Shown one piece after another: positions 1 to 5,799 of a stretch of DNA of 5,799 nucleotides. Position numbers and translations under genes: made by a program. Within the stretch, counting starts at the first letter, position 1. Every line of letters begins with the position of its first letter. The stretch comes from Bacteroidales bacterium UBA1199. Lineage in GTDB: Bacteria > Bacteroidota > Bacteroidia > Bacteroidales > UBA932. The stretch spans positions 1,172-6,970 of the forward strand of contig DBXZ01000054.1 of NCBI GenBank assembly GCA_002309795.1, written 5' to 3'. The notes beneath the pieces were generated by a model. The model was not told the origin of the DNA, ran no database searches, and was given only the letters and a program-made list of their open reading frames with translations.

Positions 1-3
1 CGC

Positions 4-29
4 AAAAAGCCGACCATGTGGCCGGCTTT
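4..29 (-). terminator. Rho-independent terminator of tRNA-Ser
   Basis: On the minus strand, just downstream of the tRNA, a 10-bp stem (positions 20-29 pairing with 6-15) closes a four-base loop and runs into a T run (complement of 4-8). One pair is G.U on the minus strand but would be an A-C mismatch on the plus strand. The hairpin therefore fits termination of the leftward tRNA transcript better than anything coming from the left. Confidence 0.8.
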
Positions 30-43
30 CTTCATCGGTTTTG

Positions 44-131
44 CGGAGAGAAAGGGATTCGAACCCTTGATACCCTTTTGGAGTACACACGCTTTCCAGG
101 CGTGCCTCTTAAGCCACTCGAGCATCTCTCC
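44..131 (-). tRNA. tRNA-Ser (anticodon GGA)
   Basis: This is an 88-nt type II tRNA. The acceptor stem GGAGAGA (131-125) pairs with TCTCTCC, followed by discriminator G at 44. The T arm is AAGGG-TTCGAAT-CCCTT. The anticodon stem CACGC/GCGTG closes the loop CTGGAAA, so the anticodon is GGA (positions 97-95), which reads UCC and UCU serine codons. A long variable arm (TACTC paired with GGGTA) and discriminator G are typical of serine tRNAs. The 3' CCA is not encoded: the next bases on the minus strand are CAA, so CCA must be added after transcription. It stands alone, with its own terminator and a -7 promoter box 12 bases upstream. Confidence 0.95.
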
Positions 132-142
132 GAATGGGACTG

Positions 143-150
143 CAAAGATA
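143..150 (-). promoter_or_regulatory. -7 promoter box for tRNA-Ser
   Basis: The minus strand reads TATCTTTG here, a perfect match to the Bacteroidota sigma-ABfr -7 consensus TAnnTTTG. It ends 12 bases before the mature tRNA 5' end, which leaves room for a short leader removed by RNase P. I could not find a clear -33 TTG/TTTG element at the usual distance, so the call rests on the -7 box and its position. Confidence 0.6.
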
Positions 151-162
151 ATACTTTTTTTA

Positions 163-170
163 TATCTTTG
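163..170 (+). promoter_or_regulatory. -7 promoter box for the kinase/nucleotidyltransferase/porin operon
   Basis: The plus strand reads TATCTTTG, again a perfect TAnnTTTG match. It is the mirror copy of the tRNA box at 143-150, so the two form an 8-bp inverted repeat with a 12-bp AT-rich spacer. The box ends only six bases before the ATG at 177, so transcription would begin at or very near the start codon and the mRNA would have almost no leader. No clear -33 element is visible. Confidence 0.55.
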
Positions 171-176
171 TATGTT

Positions 177-1589
177 ATGATTGAAATCGAGTCGCTTTTT
201 CGGGAGTATGCAGGCGAGAACGTCCTGAGTATTGAGGAGTTACCCTCGTCGGGCAGTAACCGGAGATACTTCCGCGTGCACGGCGATACCCGCACGCTGA
301 TTGCCGTCAAAGGTACCAGTACGGAGGAGAACCGTGCCTTCTGGACCATTGCCGGACACTTCCGTGAAAAGGGGCTGAACGTCCCCCGTGTCTTCGCCCA
401 CAGCGATGATTTCCGCTTCTACCTCCAGGAAGACCTGGGCAACGACATCCTCTTCAACCGCATTGCGGAAGGCCGCGAGAAAGGTGAGTTCAGCGACGCT
501 GAAAAGGCGCTGCTGCTCAAGACCGTCCGAGCCCTGCCCGCCCTGCAGTTCAAGGGCGCCGAAGGGTTGGACTTCTCTGTCTGTTATCCCCAGCCCGCAT
601 TCGACCGGCAGATGATCTCGTTCGACCAGAACTACTTCAAGTACTGCTTCCTGAAAGCGACCGGCGTGGAGTTCAACGAGATCCGTTTGGACGAGGACTT
701 CCACCGGATGGCCGACGTCCTCCTGCGCGAAGAGAGCGATACCTTCCTCTACCGCGACTTCCAGGCCCGCAACGTGATGCTGGTTGACGACGAACCTTAC
801 TTCATTGATTTTCAGGGCGGTCGTCGCGGCCCCATCTACTATGACGTAGCCTCGTTCATCTGGCAGGCAAAGGCCAACTATTCGGAGGCGCTCAAGGGCG
901 AACTGATCGACGCCTACCTGGAGGCGCTCTCTCCGTATCGCACCATCAGCAAGGAGGATTTTCTGCGCCAGCTCCGTCACTTCGTGCTTTTCCGCACGCT
1001 GCAGGTGCTGGGCGCCTACGGCTTCCGCGGTTACTTCGAAAAGAAGCCGCACTTCCTCCAGAGCATTCCCTATGCGATGGATAACCTGCGCCGCCTCCTC
1101 ACTGAGCCGTTCGAGGAGTATCCCTATCTGAATCAGGTTCTTACCGACCTGACCAACCTGCGCGAATTCGAAGAGCGCAAACAGGAACGCCTGGAGGTGA
1201 ACATCTACAGTTTCGCCTACAAGAAGGGCATTCCGAACGATATTTCCGGCAACGGCGGCGGTTACGTATTCGACTGCCGCGCCATCAACAATCCCGGGAA
1301 GTACGAACACTACCGCCACTTTAACGGCCTGGACGCAGAGGTGATCAAGTTCCTGGAAGACGACGGCGGCGTGACCACCTTCCTGAGCCACATCTATCCG
1401 ATGGCCGACGCACATGTCCAGCGCTATATCGAACGTAAATTCACCCACTTGATGTTCTGTTTCGGCTGCACCGGCGGCCAGCACCGCAGCGTTTATTGCG
1501 CGCAGCACCTGGCCGAGCACATCGCGCAGCGGTTCAACGTCAAGGTCAAACTATACCACCGGGAACTCGAACTGGAACAAATCTTCTGA
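177..1589 (+). CDS. AmgK-like sugar kinase (APH fold, COG3178) fused to a RapZ C-terminal domain
   Basis: 470 residues in two parts. Residues ~1-300 form an aminoglycoside-phosphotransferase-like kinase: SGSNRRYFR near residue 24 (ATP-binding loop), the catalytic loop YRDFQARN at 192-199 (D194 as base, N199 for metal; the usual first His is Tyr), and the metal-binding IDFQ at 210-213 (D211). Residues ~339-470 match the RapZ C-terminal domain: SFAYKKGIP, YVFDCR, NPG, GLD and CTGGQHRSVY (431-440). In AmgK this kinase phosphorylates MurNAc/GlcNAc at C1. In E. coli the RapZ domain binds glucosamine-6-phosphate and the sRNA GlmZ. The RapZ N-terminal Walker-type kinase is absent here, so calling the whole protein RapZ would mislead. 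The ATG at 177 is chosen because upstream codons run through the tRNA gene and the protein then starts right at the kinase fold; there is no Shine-Dalgarno. Gene 2 follows after two bases. Cytoplasmic. The kinase fold and RapZ domain are secure; the MurNAc substrate is inferred from the neighbour. Confidence 0.9.
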   Translation: MIEIESLFREYAGENVLSIEELPSSGSNRRYFRVHGDTRTLIAVKGTSTEENRAFWTIAGHFREKGLNVPRVFAHSDDFRFYLQEDLGNDILFNRIAEGREKGEFSDAEKALLLKTVRALPALQFKGAEGLDFSVCYPQPAFDRQMISFDQNYFKYCFLKATGVEFNEIRLDEDFHRMADVLLREESDTFLYRDFQARNVMLVDDEPYFIDFQGGRRGPIYYDVASFIWQAKANYSEALKGELIDAYLEALSPYRTISKEDFLRQLRHFVLFRTLQVLGAYGFRGYFEKKPHFLQSIPYAMDNLRRLLTEPFEEYPYLNQVLTDLTNLREFEERKQERLEVNIYSFAYKKGIPNDISGNGGGYVFDCRAINNPGKYEHYRHFNGLDAEVIKFLEDDGGVTTFLSHIYPMADAHVQRYIERKFTHLMFCFGCTGGQHRSVYCAQHLAEHIAQRFNVKVKLYHRELELEQIF

Positions 1590-1591
1590 GA

Positions 1592-2410
1592 ATGAGAGCG
1601 ATGATCCTAGCAGCGGGGCTTGGCACACGCCTGAAGCCGTTGACCGACCGGATGCCCAAGGCACTGGTCCCGGTGGACGGTACACCGTTGCTGGAAGGGC
1701 TCATCCGCCGGCTCCAGAAGGCCGGATTCGACGACTTCGTGATCAACGTGCATCACTTCCCAGAACAGATCGAGGCGTTCCTGAAGGAGCACGGCAACTT
1801 CGGCAGCCGGATTGCCTTTTCCGACGAACGCGACCTGCTCCGTGAAACCGGCGGCGGTATCCGCCACGCGGCCACCCTGCTGCAGGATGCGCCCGGCGGC
1901 TGGTTCCTGGTACACAACGTAGATATCATCACGGACCTGGATTACGCTTCTCTGGCATCGGGTTTCCGTCCGGCGGAACAAAAAGGCCCTGACGGGGAGT
2001 TCCGCCTTGCCGGAAAACCCTCGCCAGATTCGCTTCCTGTTCCGCCGGGCGGAAACCCGACGCCGAAGCCGGAACCGTTGGCGACTCTCGCAGTCAGCGA
2101 CCGGAAGACCAGCCGGTATCTGATCTTCGACAATGACATGCGTCTCGTAGGCTGGACCAACGTCGACACCGGTGAAGTACGGACCCCGTATGAGAGACTC
2201 GATGTGAAGAGCTGCCGCAAGCTTGCCTTTTCCGGCATTTCGATGCTCTCCACGGCCATCCTCCCGCTGATGCAGGGCTGGCCCGAGCGCTTCTCCGTGA
2301 TAGATTTCTACCTGACAATCTGCCGCGATCACGAAATCCGCGGCATCGATATCACCGGCTCGACGATTCGCGACGTGGGCAAACTGAAAGAATTGGAGGC
2401 GCGCGCATGA
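1592..2410 (+). CDS. Sugar-1-phosphate nucleotidyltransferase, MurU-like
   Basis: 272 residues, cytoplasmic, with a Rossmann-like NTP_transferase fold. The N-terminus MRAMILAAGLGTRLKP carries the GxGTR nucleotide-binding loop (9-13), and K23 in PKALVPV is the expected catalytic lysine. ETGGGI (85-90) follows the sugar/base-binding region. VDIITD contains metal-binding D111, and IRDVGK near the C-terminus has D261 as the likely second metal ligand. The family transfers a nucleotide from NTP to a sugar 1-phosphate. Beside an AmgK-like kinase the best guess is MurNAc-1-P to UDP-MurNAc (MurU); a hexose-1-P substrate is the main alternative. Residues ~126-161 are an extra proline-rich, low-complexity stretch where relatives have a short link before the conserved LATLAVSDRKTSRYL, which lengthens the protein beyond the usual ~225-250. 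ATG 1592 is used because it directly precedes the motif; M4 (1601) is possible. It starts two bases after gene 1 and overlaps gene 3 by ATGA. Confidence 0.88.
   Translation: MRAMILAAGLGTRLKPLTDRMPKALVPVDGTPLLEGLIRRLQKAGFDDFVINVHHFPEQIEAFLKEHGNFGSRIAFSDERDLLRETGGGIRHAATLLQDAPGGWFLVHNVDIITDLDYASLASGFRPAEQKGPDGEFRLAGKPSPDSLPVPPGGNPTPKPEPLATLAVSDRKTSRYLIFDNDMRLVGWTNVDTGEVRTPYERLDVKSCRKLAFSGISMLSTAILPLMQGWPERFSVIDFYLTICRDHEIRGIDITGSTIRDVGKLKELEARA
1964..2074. repeat. Palindromic repeat cluster forming an in-frame insertion inside the nucleotidyltransferase gene
   Basis: GGCGGAAC at 1972-1979 is perfectly inverted by GTTCCGCC at 1999-2006. GTTCCGCC occurs again at 2039-2046, followed after one base by GGCGGAA at 2048-2054, which makes a tight hairpin. 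Shorter TTCCG/CGGAA inversions lie at 1964-1978 and 2000-2015. The two GTTCCGCC copies fall in different codon phases (starting at codon position 3 at 1999 and position 1 at 2039), so what repeats is the DNA and not a peptide motif. The encoded segment is proline- and glycine-rich and interrupts a conserved enzyme fold without breaking the frame. Confidence 0.65.
2395..2399 (+). promoter_or_regulatory. Shine-Dalgarno-like GGAGG for the porin gene
   Basis: GGAGG lies seven bases before the porin ATG at 2407, inside the last codons of the nucleotidyltransferase gene. Bacteroidota genes seldom show a Shine-Dalgarno, and the first two genes of this operon do not. It could be genuine and work with the ATGA overlap, or be a chance product of the Leu-Glu codons there. 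Confidence 0.4.
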
Positions 2411-4608
2411 GGGGGAAGTGGATCATACTGACAATCGCGTTGCTCGGCCTCTTCGCCGCACCGCTCCGTGCGCAGGCTCCGCAGGATACGATTCCGCCGC
2501 TCACGCAGGATTCGACCGCACAGATTCCGCCGCCCGAGGACAGTCTTTCGCGTGAAAACCGTCTGCTGGCCGAGAGGATGGGCCTCTGGGAAATCGACTC
2601 CCTTACCGTTTTTGAACTGGATTCCTGTCTGGCCGTTCTCTACGAGGAGATGGCCATGAACCTGCCCGATTCGTCGGACATCCGCAAGCTGATCCGTCAG
2701 CAGCGGCGCGAATACCGCGACAGCGTCCGGATTGCCACCCCGCGCATCCTGAACACCTTCGCGCTGCCCGATTCGCTCTGGTGGAAACGCACCGTCAAGT
2801 GGACCTCCGAGCATAAGTTCAACGAGATCGAGGTCCAGAAGATAGATACGCTCTACAACGCCCAGTTCTTCGACTATCCCTTCTTCAAAAAGGATGTGAA
2901 TGCCACCTACCTGGGCCCCGTGGGCTCCGCTGCGCAGACCTACAACTGGTTCAAGCGCGAGACCACCGGCCTGATGGATGCGATGGATCCCTACCTGGTC
3001 TATTCCTATACGCCGGAGACGCTGCCGCAGTATAACACCAAAACTCCGTATACCGAGTTGGCCTACTGGGGAACCTTCTTCTCGCTGAAAGCCCGCGAGG
3101 AGATGGAACTTCACGTGCTTACCACGCAGAACATCACGCCGGCGCTCAACTTCTCCATTCTGTACGAAAAATGGGGCAGCCGGGGTATGCTTCAGAAGGA
3201 GGGAACCGACAACCGTAACCTCGCCTTCGGCCTGAACCATCTGGGAAAGAAATACCTGATGAACGCGGGTTTCATCCACCAGCGGGTTGAGCGGACCGAA
3301 AACGGCGGCATTCAGGACAACAGGTGGATCCGCGATACGATCGTGGACGCCAAAGAGATTGCGGTCAACCTGTCGAACGCCTCGAACAAACTCAGCCGCA
3401 ATACCTTCTTCATCACGCAGAGCTACGCCATCCCCATGAACTTTTTCCGGAAGGACAAGGATTCGCTCTCGGTGGGCGAGGGGACCACGGCTTACATAGG
3501 CCACAGCGGCGAGGTGACCTTCAACCGCAAGATTTATTCCGACAAGATCAGCACGGCTGCCGAGCGCGCGTTCTATAACAACAACTTCTTCCTGAGCACG
3601 GCCCAGTCCAACGACTCGCTCGCGATGACGCACATCGAGAACAAGGCATTCCTGAAGTTGCAACCCTTTGCCCCGGACGCCCTGCTGGCCAAGGTGAACG
3701 CGGGTGTCGGCTATCGGCTGTTGTCATATTATTCCTTTGATCCTCAGCAGTATATCAGCGGGCCACAGAACAACTGGTACCACAACGCCTACCTCTATGC
3801 AGGCGCGTCGGGCAGCTTCCGCAAATACATTGCCTGGGATGCCGACGGACAGTACAGTTTTGCCGGCTACAACTTCGGCGACTTCACGCTGGGCGGCCGG
3901 GTGCGCCTCTCGTTCTATCCTTTCCGCGACGGAATCCATCTGACCGGAACCATCCGCACCACCCTGACCGAGCCCAATCCGCTGCAGCAGGCTATCCATT
4001 TCAACCACCACGACTGGAACAACGCCTTCAGCAAAGTCTCCGACACGCGGGTAGGGGCACAAGTTTCCATTCCTGCCTGGAAACTCAAGGCGGGCGTGGA
4101 TTATGCGCTGGTGGCCGGGATGATCTATTACGACTCGCTCTCCGTGATCCGGCAGGCCGACCGTCCGGTCAGCATCCTGGCCGCAACGGCGGAGAACGAG
4201 CTGAAACTCGGTCCGGTACATTGGGACAACCGCGCGCTCTTCCAGGTTTCATCGAACGATACCGTGGCGCCGCTGCCGCGTTTCTCGCTCAATTCGCGGC
4301 TCTACTTCGAATTCACGGTGGTGGAGGATGCCATGGATATGCAGATCGGCTTGAACGGCCTCTTTACTACGGGATTCTACCTCCAGAACTACAGCCCCGA
4401 CCTGGGCGTCTTCTTCAACCAGCGGCGCGACCCGGTGGCCACGAACGCCTACTTCGACGGCTTCGTGAACATGCAGTGGAAGTGCGTCTGTCTCTTTATC
4501 AAGTATACCGACTGCTTCCGGGGCTGGCCCAACAACGACACCTTCTCCGCTTACAACTACATCCGGCCGCAGCACGGATTTAAATTCGGAGTGTTCTGGC
4601 CGTTCTAA
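2407..4608 (+). CDS. Outer-membrane beta-barrel protein, putative porin (Porin_10 type)
   Basis: 733 residues. It begins with a Sec signal peptide: basic MRGK, a hydrophobic core to about residue 18, and likely cleavage after LRA at residue 22. There is no lipobox cysteine. Residues ~25-150 are proline-rich, then charged and probably helical. From about 165 the protein resembles the Bacteroidota putative-porin family: TYLGPVGSAAQTYNWF (168-183), DPYLVYSY, YNTKTPYTEL (209-218), then many alternating aromatic strands. It ends in FKFGVFWPF, a terminal Phe being the usual signal for outer-membrane barrel assembly. The ligand is unknown. The start overlaps the stop of the nucleotidyltransferase (ATGA), so it is translationally coupled to two probable amino-sugar salvage enzymes. 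Uptake of wall fragments or sugars is a reasonable inference, but simple co-transcription is equally possible. The gene ends 5 bases before a hairpin terminator. Family call is firm; role is not. Confidence 0.88.
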   Translation: MRGKWIILTIALLGLFAAPLRAQAPQDTIPPLTQDSTAQIPPPEDSLSRENRLLAERMGLWEIDSLTVFELDSCLAVLYEEMAMNLPDSSDIRKLIRQQRREYRDSVRIATPRILNTFALPDSLWWKRTVKWTSEHKFNEIEVQKIDTLYNAQFFDYPFFKKDVNATYLGPVGSAAQTYNWFKRETTGLMDAMDPYLVYSYTPETLPQYNTKTPYTELAYWGTFFSLKAREEMELHVLTTQNITPALNFSILYEKWGSRGMLQKEGTDNRNLAFGLNHLGKKYLMNAGFIHQRVERTENGGIQDNRWIRDTIVDAKEIAVNLSNASNKLSRNTFFITQSYAIPMNFFRKDKDSLSVGEGTTAYIGHSGEVTFNRKIYSDKISTAAERAFYNNNFFLSTAQSNDSLAMTHIENKAFLKLQPFAPDALLAKVNAGVGYRLLSYYSFDPQQYISGPQNNWYHNAYLYAGASGSFRKYIAWDADGQYSFAGYNFGDFTLGGRVRLSFYPFRDGIHLTGTIRTTLTEPNPLQQAIHFNHHDWNNAFSKVSDTRVGAQVSIPAWKLKAGVDYALVAGMIYYDSLSVIRQADRPVSILAATAENELKLGPVHWDNRALFQVSSNDTVAPLPRFSLNSRLYFEFTVVEDAMDMQIGLNGLFTTGFYLQNYSPDLGVFFNQRRDPVATNAYFDGFVNMQWKCVCLFIKYTDCFRGWPNNDTFSAYNYIRPQHGFKFGVFWPF

Positions 4609-4613
4609 AGCAC

Positions 4614-4646
4614 AAAAAAAGCCGACTCGTGAGAGCCGGCTTTTTT
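4614..4646. terminator. Bidirectional terminator between porin gene and dnaK
   Basis: An 8-bp G/C-rich stem (4621-4628 with 4633-4640) closes a four-base loop. It is flanked by seven A on the left and six T on the right, which extend the pairing and supply a U tract in either direction. Position 4625/4636 is A-C on the plus-strand RNA but U.G on the minus-strand RNA. The hairpin is therefore slightly better for dnaK, though it should serve both convergent genes. Confidence 0.9.
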
Positions 4647-4662
4647 AGTGGATTGTCCCGGA

Positions 4663-5799
4663 TTATTTGACCTCTTCGAAGTCAGCGTCCTGGACGTTGT
4701 CGCCCTGCTTGGAGTCACCGCCTTGCGGACCCTGCTGCGCGCCGCCCTGGAAGCCTGCACCCGGAGCGCCTGCACCGCCCTGAGCGGCCTTGGCCATATC
4801 TTCGGAAGCTGCGTGCCAAGCGTTGTTCAGCGCTTCGCTGGCGCGGTCGATATCGGCGATGTTCTGGGCCTTGTGTGCCTCTTTGAGCTGACCGAGTGCA
4901 TTATCGATGGCACCCTTCTTGTCGGCCGGAATCTTGTCGCCGTACTCTTTGAGGTTCTTCTCGGTCTGGAAGATCATACCGTCGGCGGCGTTGATCTTGT
5001 CAATACGCTCGCGCTCCTTCTTGTCGGCCTCTTCGTTGGCCTTCGCCTCGTCGCGCATGCGCTTGATCTCGTCTTCGCTCAGGCCGGACGATGCTTCGAT
5101 GCGGATGTTCTGCTCCTTGCCGGTAGCCTTGTCCTTTGCCGAGACGTTCAGGATACCGTTGGCGTCGATATCGAAGGTCACTTCAATCTGCGGCACCCCG
5201 CGCGGTGCGGGGGTGATGCCGTCCAGGTGGAAGTTGCCGATGGTCTTGTTGTCGCGGGCCATCGAACGTTCGCCCTGCAGCACGTGGATCTCCACGGAAG
5301 GCTGGTTGTCAACAGCGGTGCTGAAGACCTGGCTCTTGCGGGTCGGGATGGTGGTGTTGGCGTCGATCAGTTTGGTCATCACGCCGCCCAGGGTCTCGAT
5401 ACCGAGCGAAAGCGGAGTGACGTCGAGCAGCAGCACGTCCTTGACATCGCCTGCCAGCACGCCGCCCTGGATGGAGGCGCCCACAGCCACGACTTCGTCC
5501 GGGTTGACGCCCTTGTTCGGGGTCTTGCCGAAGAACTTCTCAACAATCTGCTGGACTGCAGGAATACGGGTGGAACCGCCTACGAGCAGCACTTCGTCGA
5601 TATCGGATGCGCTGAGGCCGGCATCGCTGAGGGCCTTGCGGCACGGTTCGATGGTAGCCTGGATCAGCGAGTCGGAAAGCTGTTCGAACTTCGCGCGGGT
5701 CAGCGTACGGACCAGGTGTTTGGGGATACCGCCCACCGGCATGATGTACGGCAGGTTGATCTCGCTGGAGGTCTGGCTGGAGAGCTCGATCTTGGCCTT
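4663..5799 (-). CDS. dnaK: Chaperone DnaK (Hsp70), C-terminal 378 residues; 5' end outside the window
   Basis: The reading frame is open to the window edge, so the gene is cut by the window and not truncated in the genome; full DnaK is about 640 residues. Visible are the end of the ATPase domain with KAKIELSS at the edge and LVGGSTRIP (nucleotide-binding loop), [11 protein letters not shown], the interdomain linker DVLLLD at about fragment residues 121-126, and the substrate-binding domain starting [10 protein letters not shown]. Further on come [22 protein letters not shown] and [10 protein letters not shown] leading into the helical lid. A Gly/Gln/Pro-rich disordered tail ends in DADFEEVK, the EEVK-type end seen in bacterial DnaK. 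It is the ATP-driven Hsp70 that folds and protects cytoplasmic proteins with DnaJ and GrpE; neither is in this window. It is convergent with the porin gene and shares its terminator. An internal Met at 5742 is not the start. No key residue is missing in the part seen. Confidence 0.98.
   Translation of the reverse strand, partial: KAKIELSSQTSSEINLPYIMPVGGIPKHLVRTLTRAKFEQLSDSLIQATIEPCRKALSDAGLSASDIDEVLLVGGSTRIPAVQQIVEKFFGKTPNKGVNPDEVVAVGASIQGGVLAGDVKDVLLLDVTPLSLGIETLGGVMTKLIDANTTIPTRKSQVFSTAVDNQPSVEIHVLQGERSMARDNKTIGNFHLDGITPAPRGVPQIEVTFDIDANGILNVSAKDKATGKEQNIRIEASSGLSEDEIKRMRDEAKANEEADKKERERIDKINAADGMIFQTEKNLKEYGDKIPADKKGAIDNALGQLKEAHKAQNIADIDRASEALNNAWHAASEDMAKAAQGGAGAPGAGFQGGAQQGPQGGDSKQGDNVQDADFEEVK

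Noticed and set aside
18..176. N-terminal extension of the kinase reading frame back to an ATG at 18
   Set aside because: These codons run antisense through the whole tRNA-Ser gene and its terminator, upstream of the likely promoter. The kinase fold begins naturally at the ATG at 177.
240..1520. Long minus-strand open frame (426 codons) opposite the kinase gene
   Set aside because: It is a mirror of the strong codon bias of a GC-rich gene. Its translation is repetitive in Val/Leu/Glu/Ala, shows no domain I recognise, and lies opposite a gene with clear catalytic motifs.
192..1589. Interpreting the kinase as an aminoglycoside-resistance enzyme
   Set aside because: The APH fold is shared by many sugar and lipid kinases. 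The RapZ domain and the adjacent nucleotidyltransferase point to sugar metabolism, and nothing indicates drug resistance.
1496..1591. Upstream start for the nucleotidyltransferase at 1496
   Set aside because: It would overlap the conserved end of the RapZ-like domain and add an Arg-rich leader before the usual MxAMILAAGLGTR start, which begins at 1592.
2329..3663. Long minus-strand open frame (444 codons) opposite the porin gene
   Set aside because: Same kind of antisense shadow: no recognisable motif or start context, while the plus strand has a signal peptide and porin-family motifs.
4663..5742. DnaK starting at the Met at 5742
   Set aside because: The frame stays open to the window edge, and the upstream residues ([14 protein letters not shown]) match the DnaK ATPase domain, so this Met is internal.

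Overview
The window looks like chromosomal sequence from a GC-rich member of the Bacteroidota, possibly Rikenellaceae/Alistipes-like. That guess rests on three things: two TAnnTTTG-type -7 promoter boxes, a Bacteroidota-style outer-membrane porin, and the gene families and order. The genus is inference only. I see no phage, IS, CRISPR or other mobile-element genes.

Layout. At the left edge a tRNA-Ser(GGA) gene lies on the minus strand (44-131), with its own hairpin terminator (4-29) and a -7 box at 143-150. From the same short AT-rich spacer, and reading the other way, a second -7 box (163-170) sits six bases before the start of a three-gene plus-strand operon. Gene 1 (177-1589) is a COG3178/AmgK-like sugar kinase fused to a RapZ C-terminal domain. 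Gene 2 (1592-2410) is a MurU-like sugar-1-phosphate nucleotidyltransferase and starts two bases after gene 1. Gene 3 (2407-4608) is a 733-residue Porin_10-type outer-membrane protein and overlaps gene 2 by ATGA. The operon ends at a strong hairpin (4614-4646) shared with the convergent dnaK gene. The last 378 codons of dnaK fill the right end on the minus strand; its start lies outside the window.

How the genes may work together. An anomeric sugar kinase beside a sugar-1-phosphate nucleotidyltransferase is the arrangement of the AmgK/MurU peptidoglycan-recycling branch (MurNAc to MurNAc-1-P to UDP-MurNAc). In E. coli the RapZ C-terminal domain senses glucosamine-6-phosphate, so a kinase carrying it could tie amino-sugar salvage to cell-wall precursor status. 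The outer-membrane protein might import the substrate or only share the transcript. This pathway is inferred from family and context.

The most unusual DNA-level signal is a proline-rich in-frame insertion in gene 2. It is built on repeated and inverted copies of a GTTCCGCC/GGCGGAAC motif, read in different frames, and looks like a small palindromic element that has landed inside a gene.
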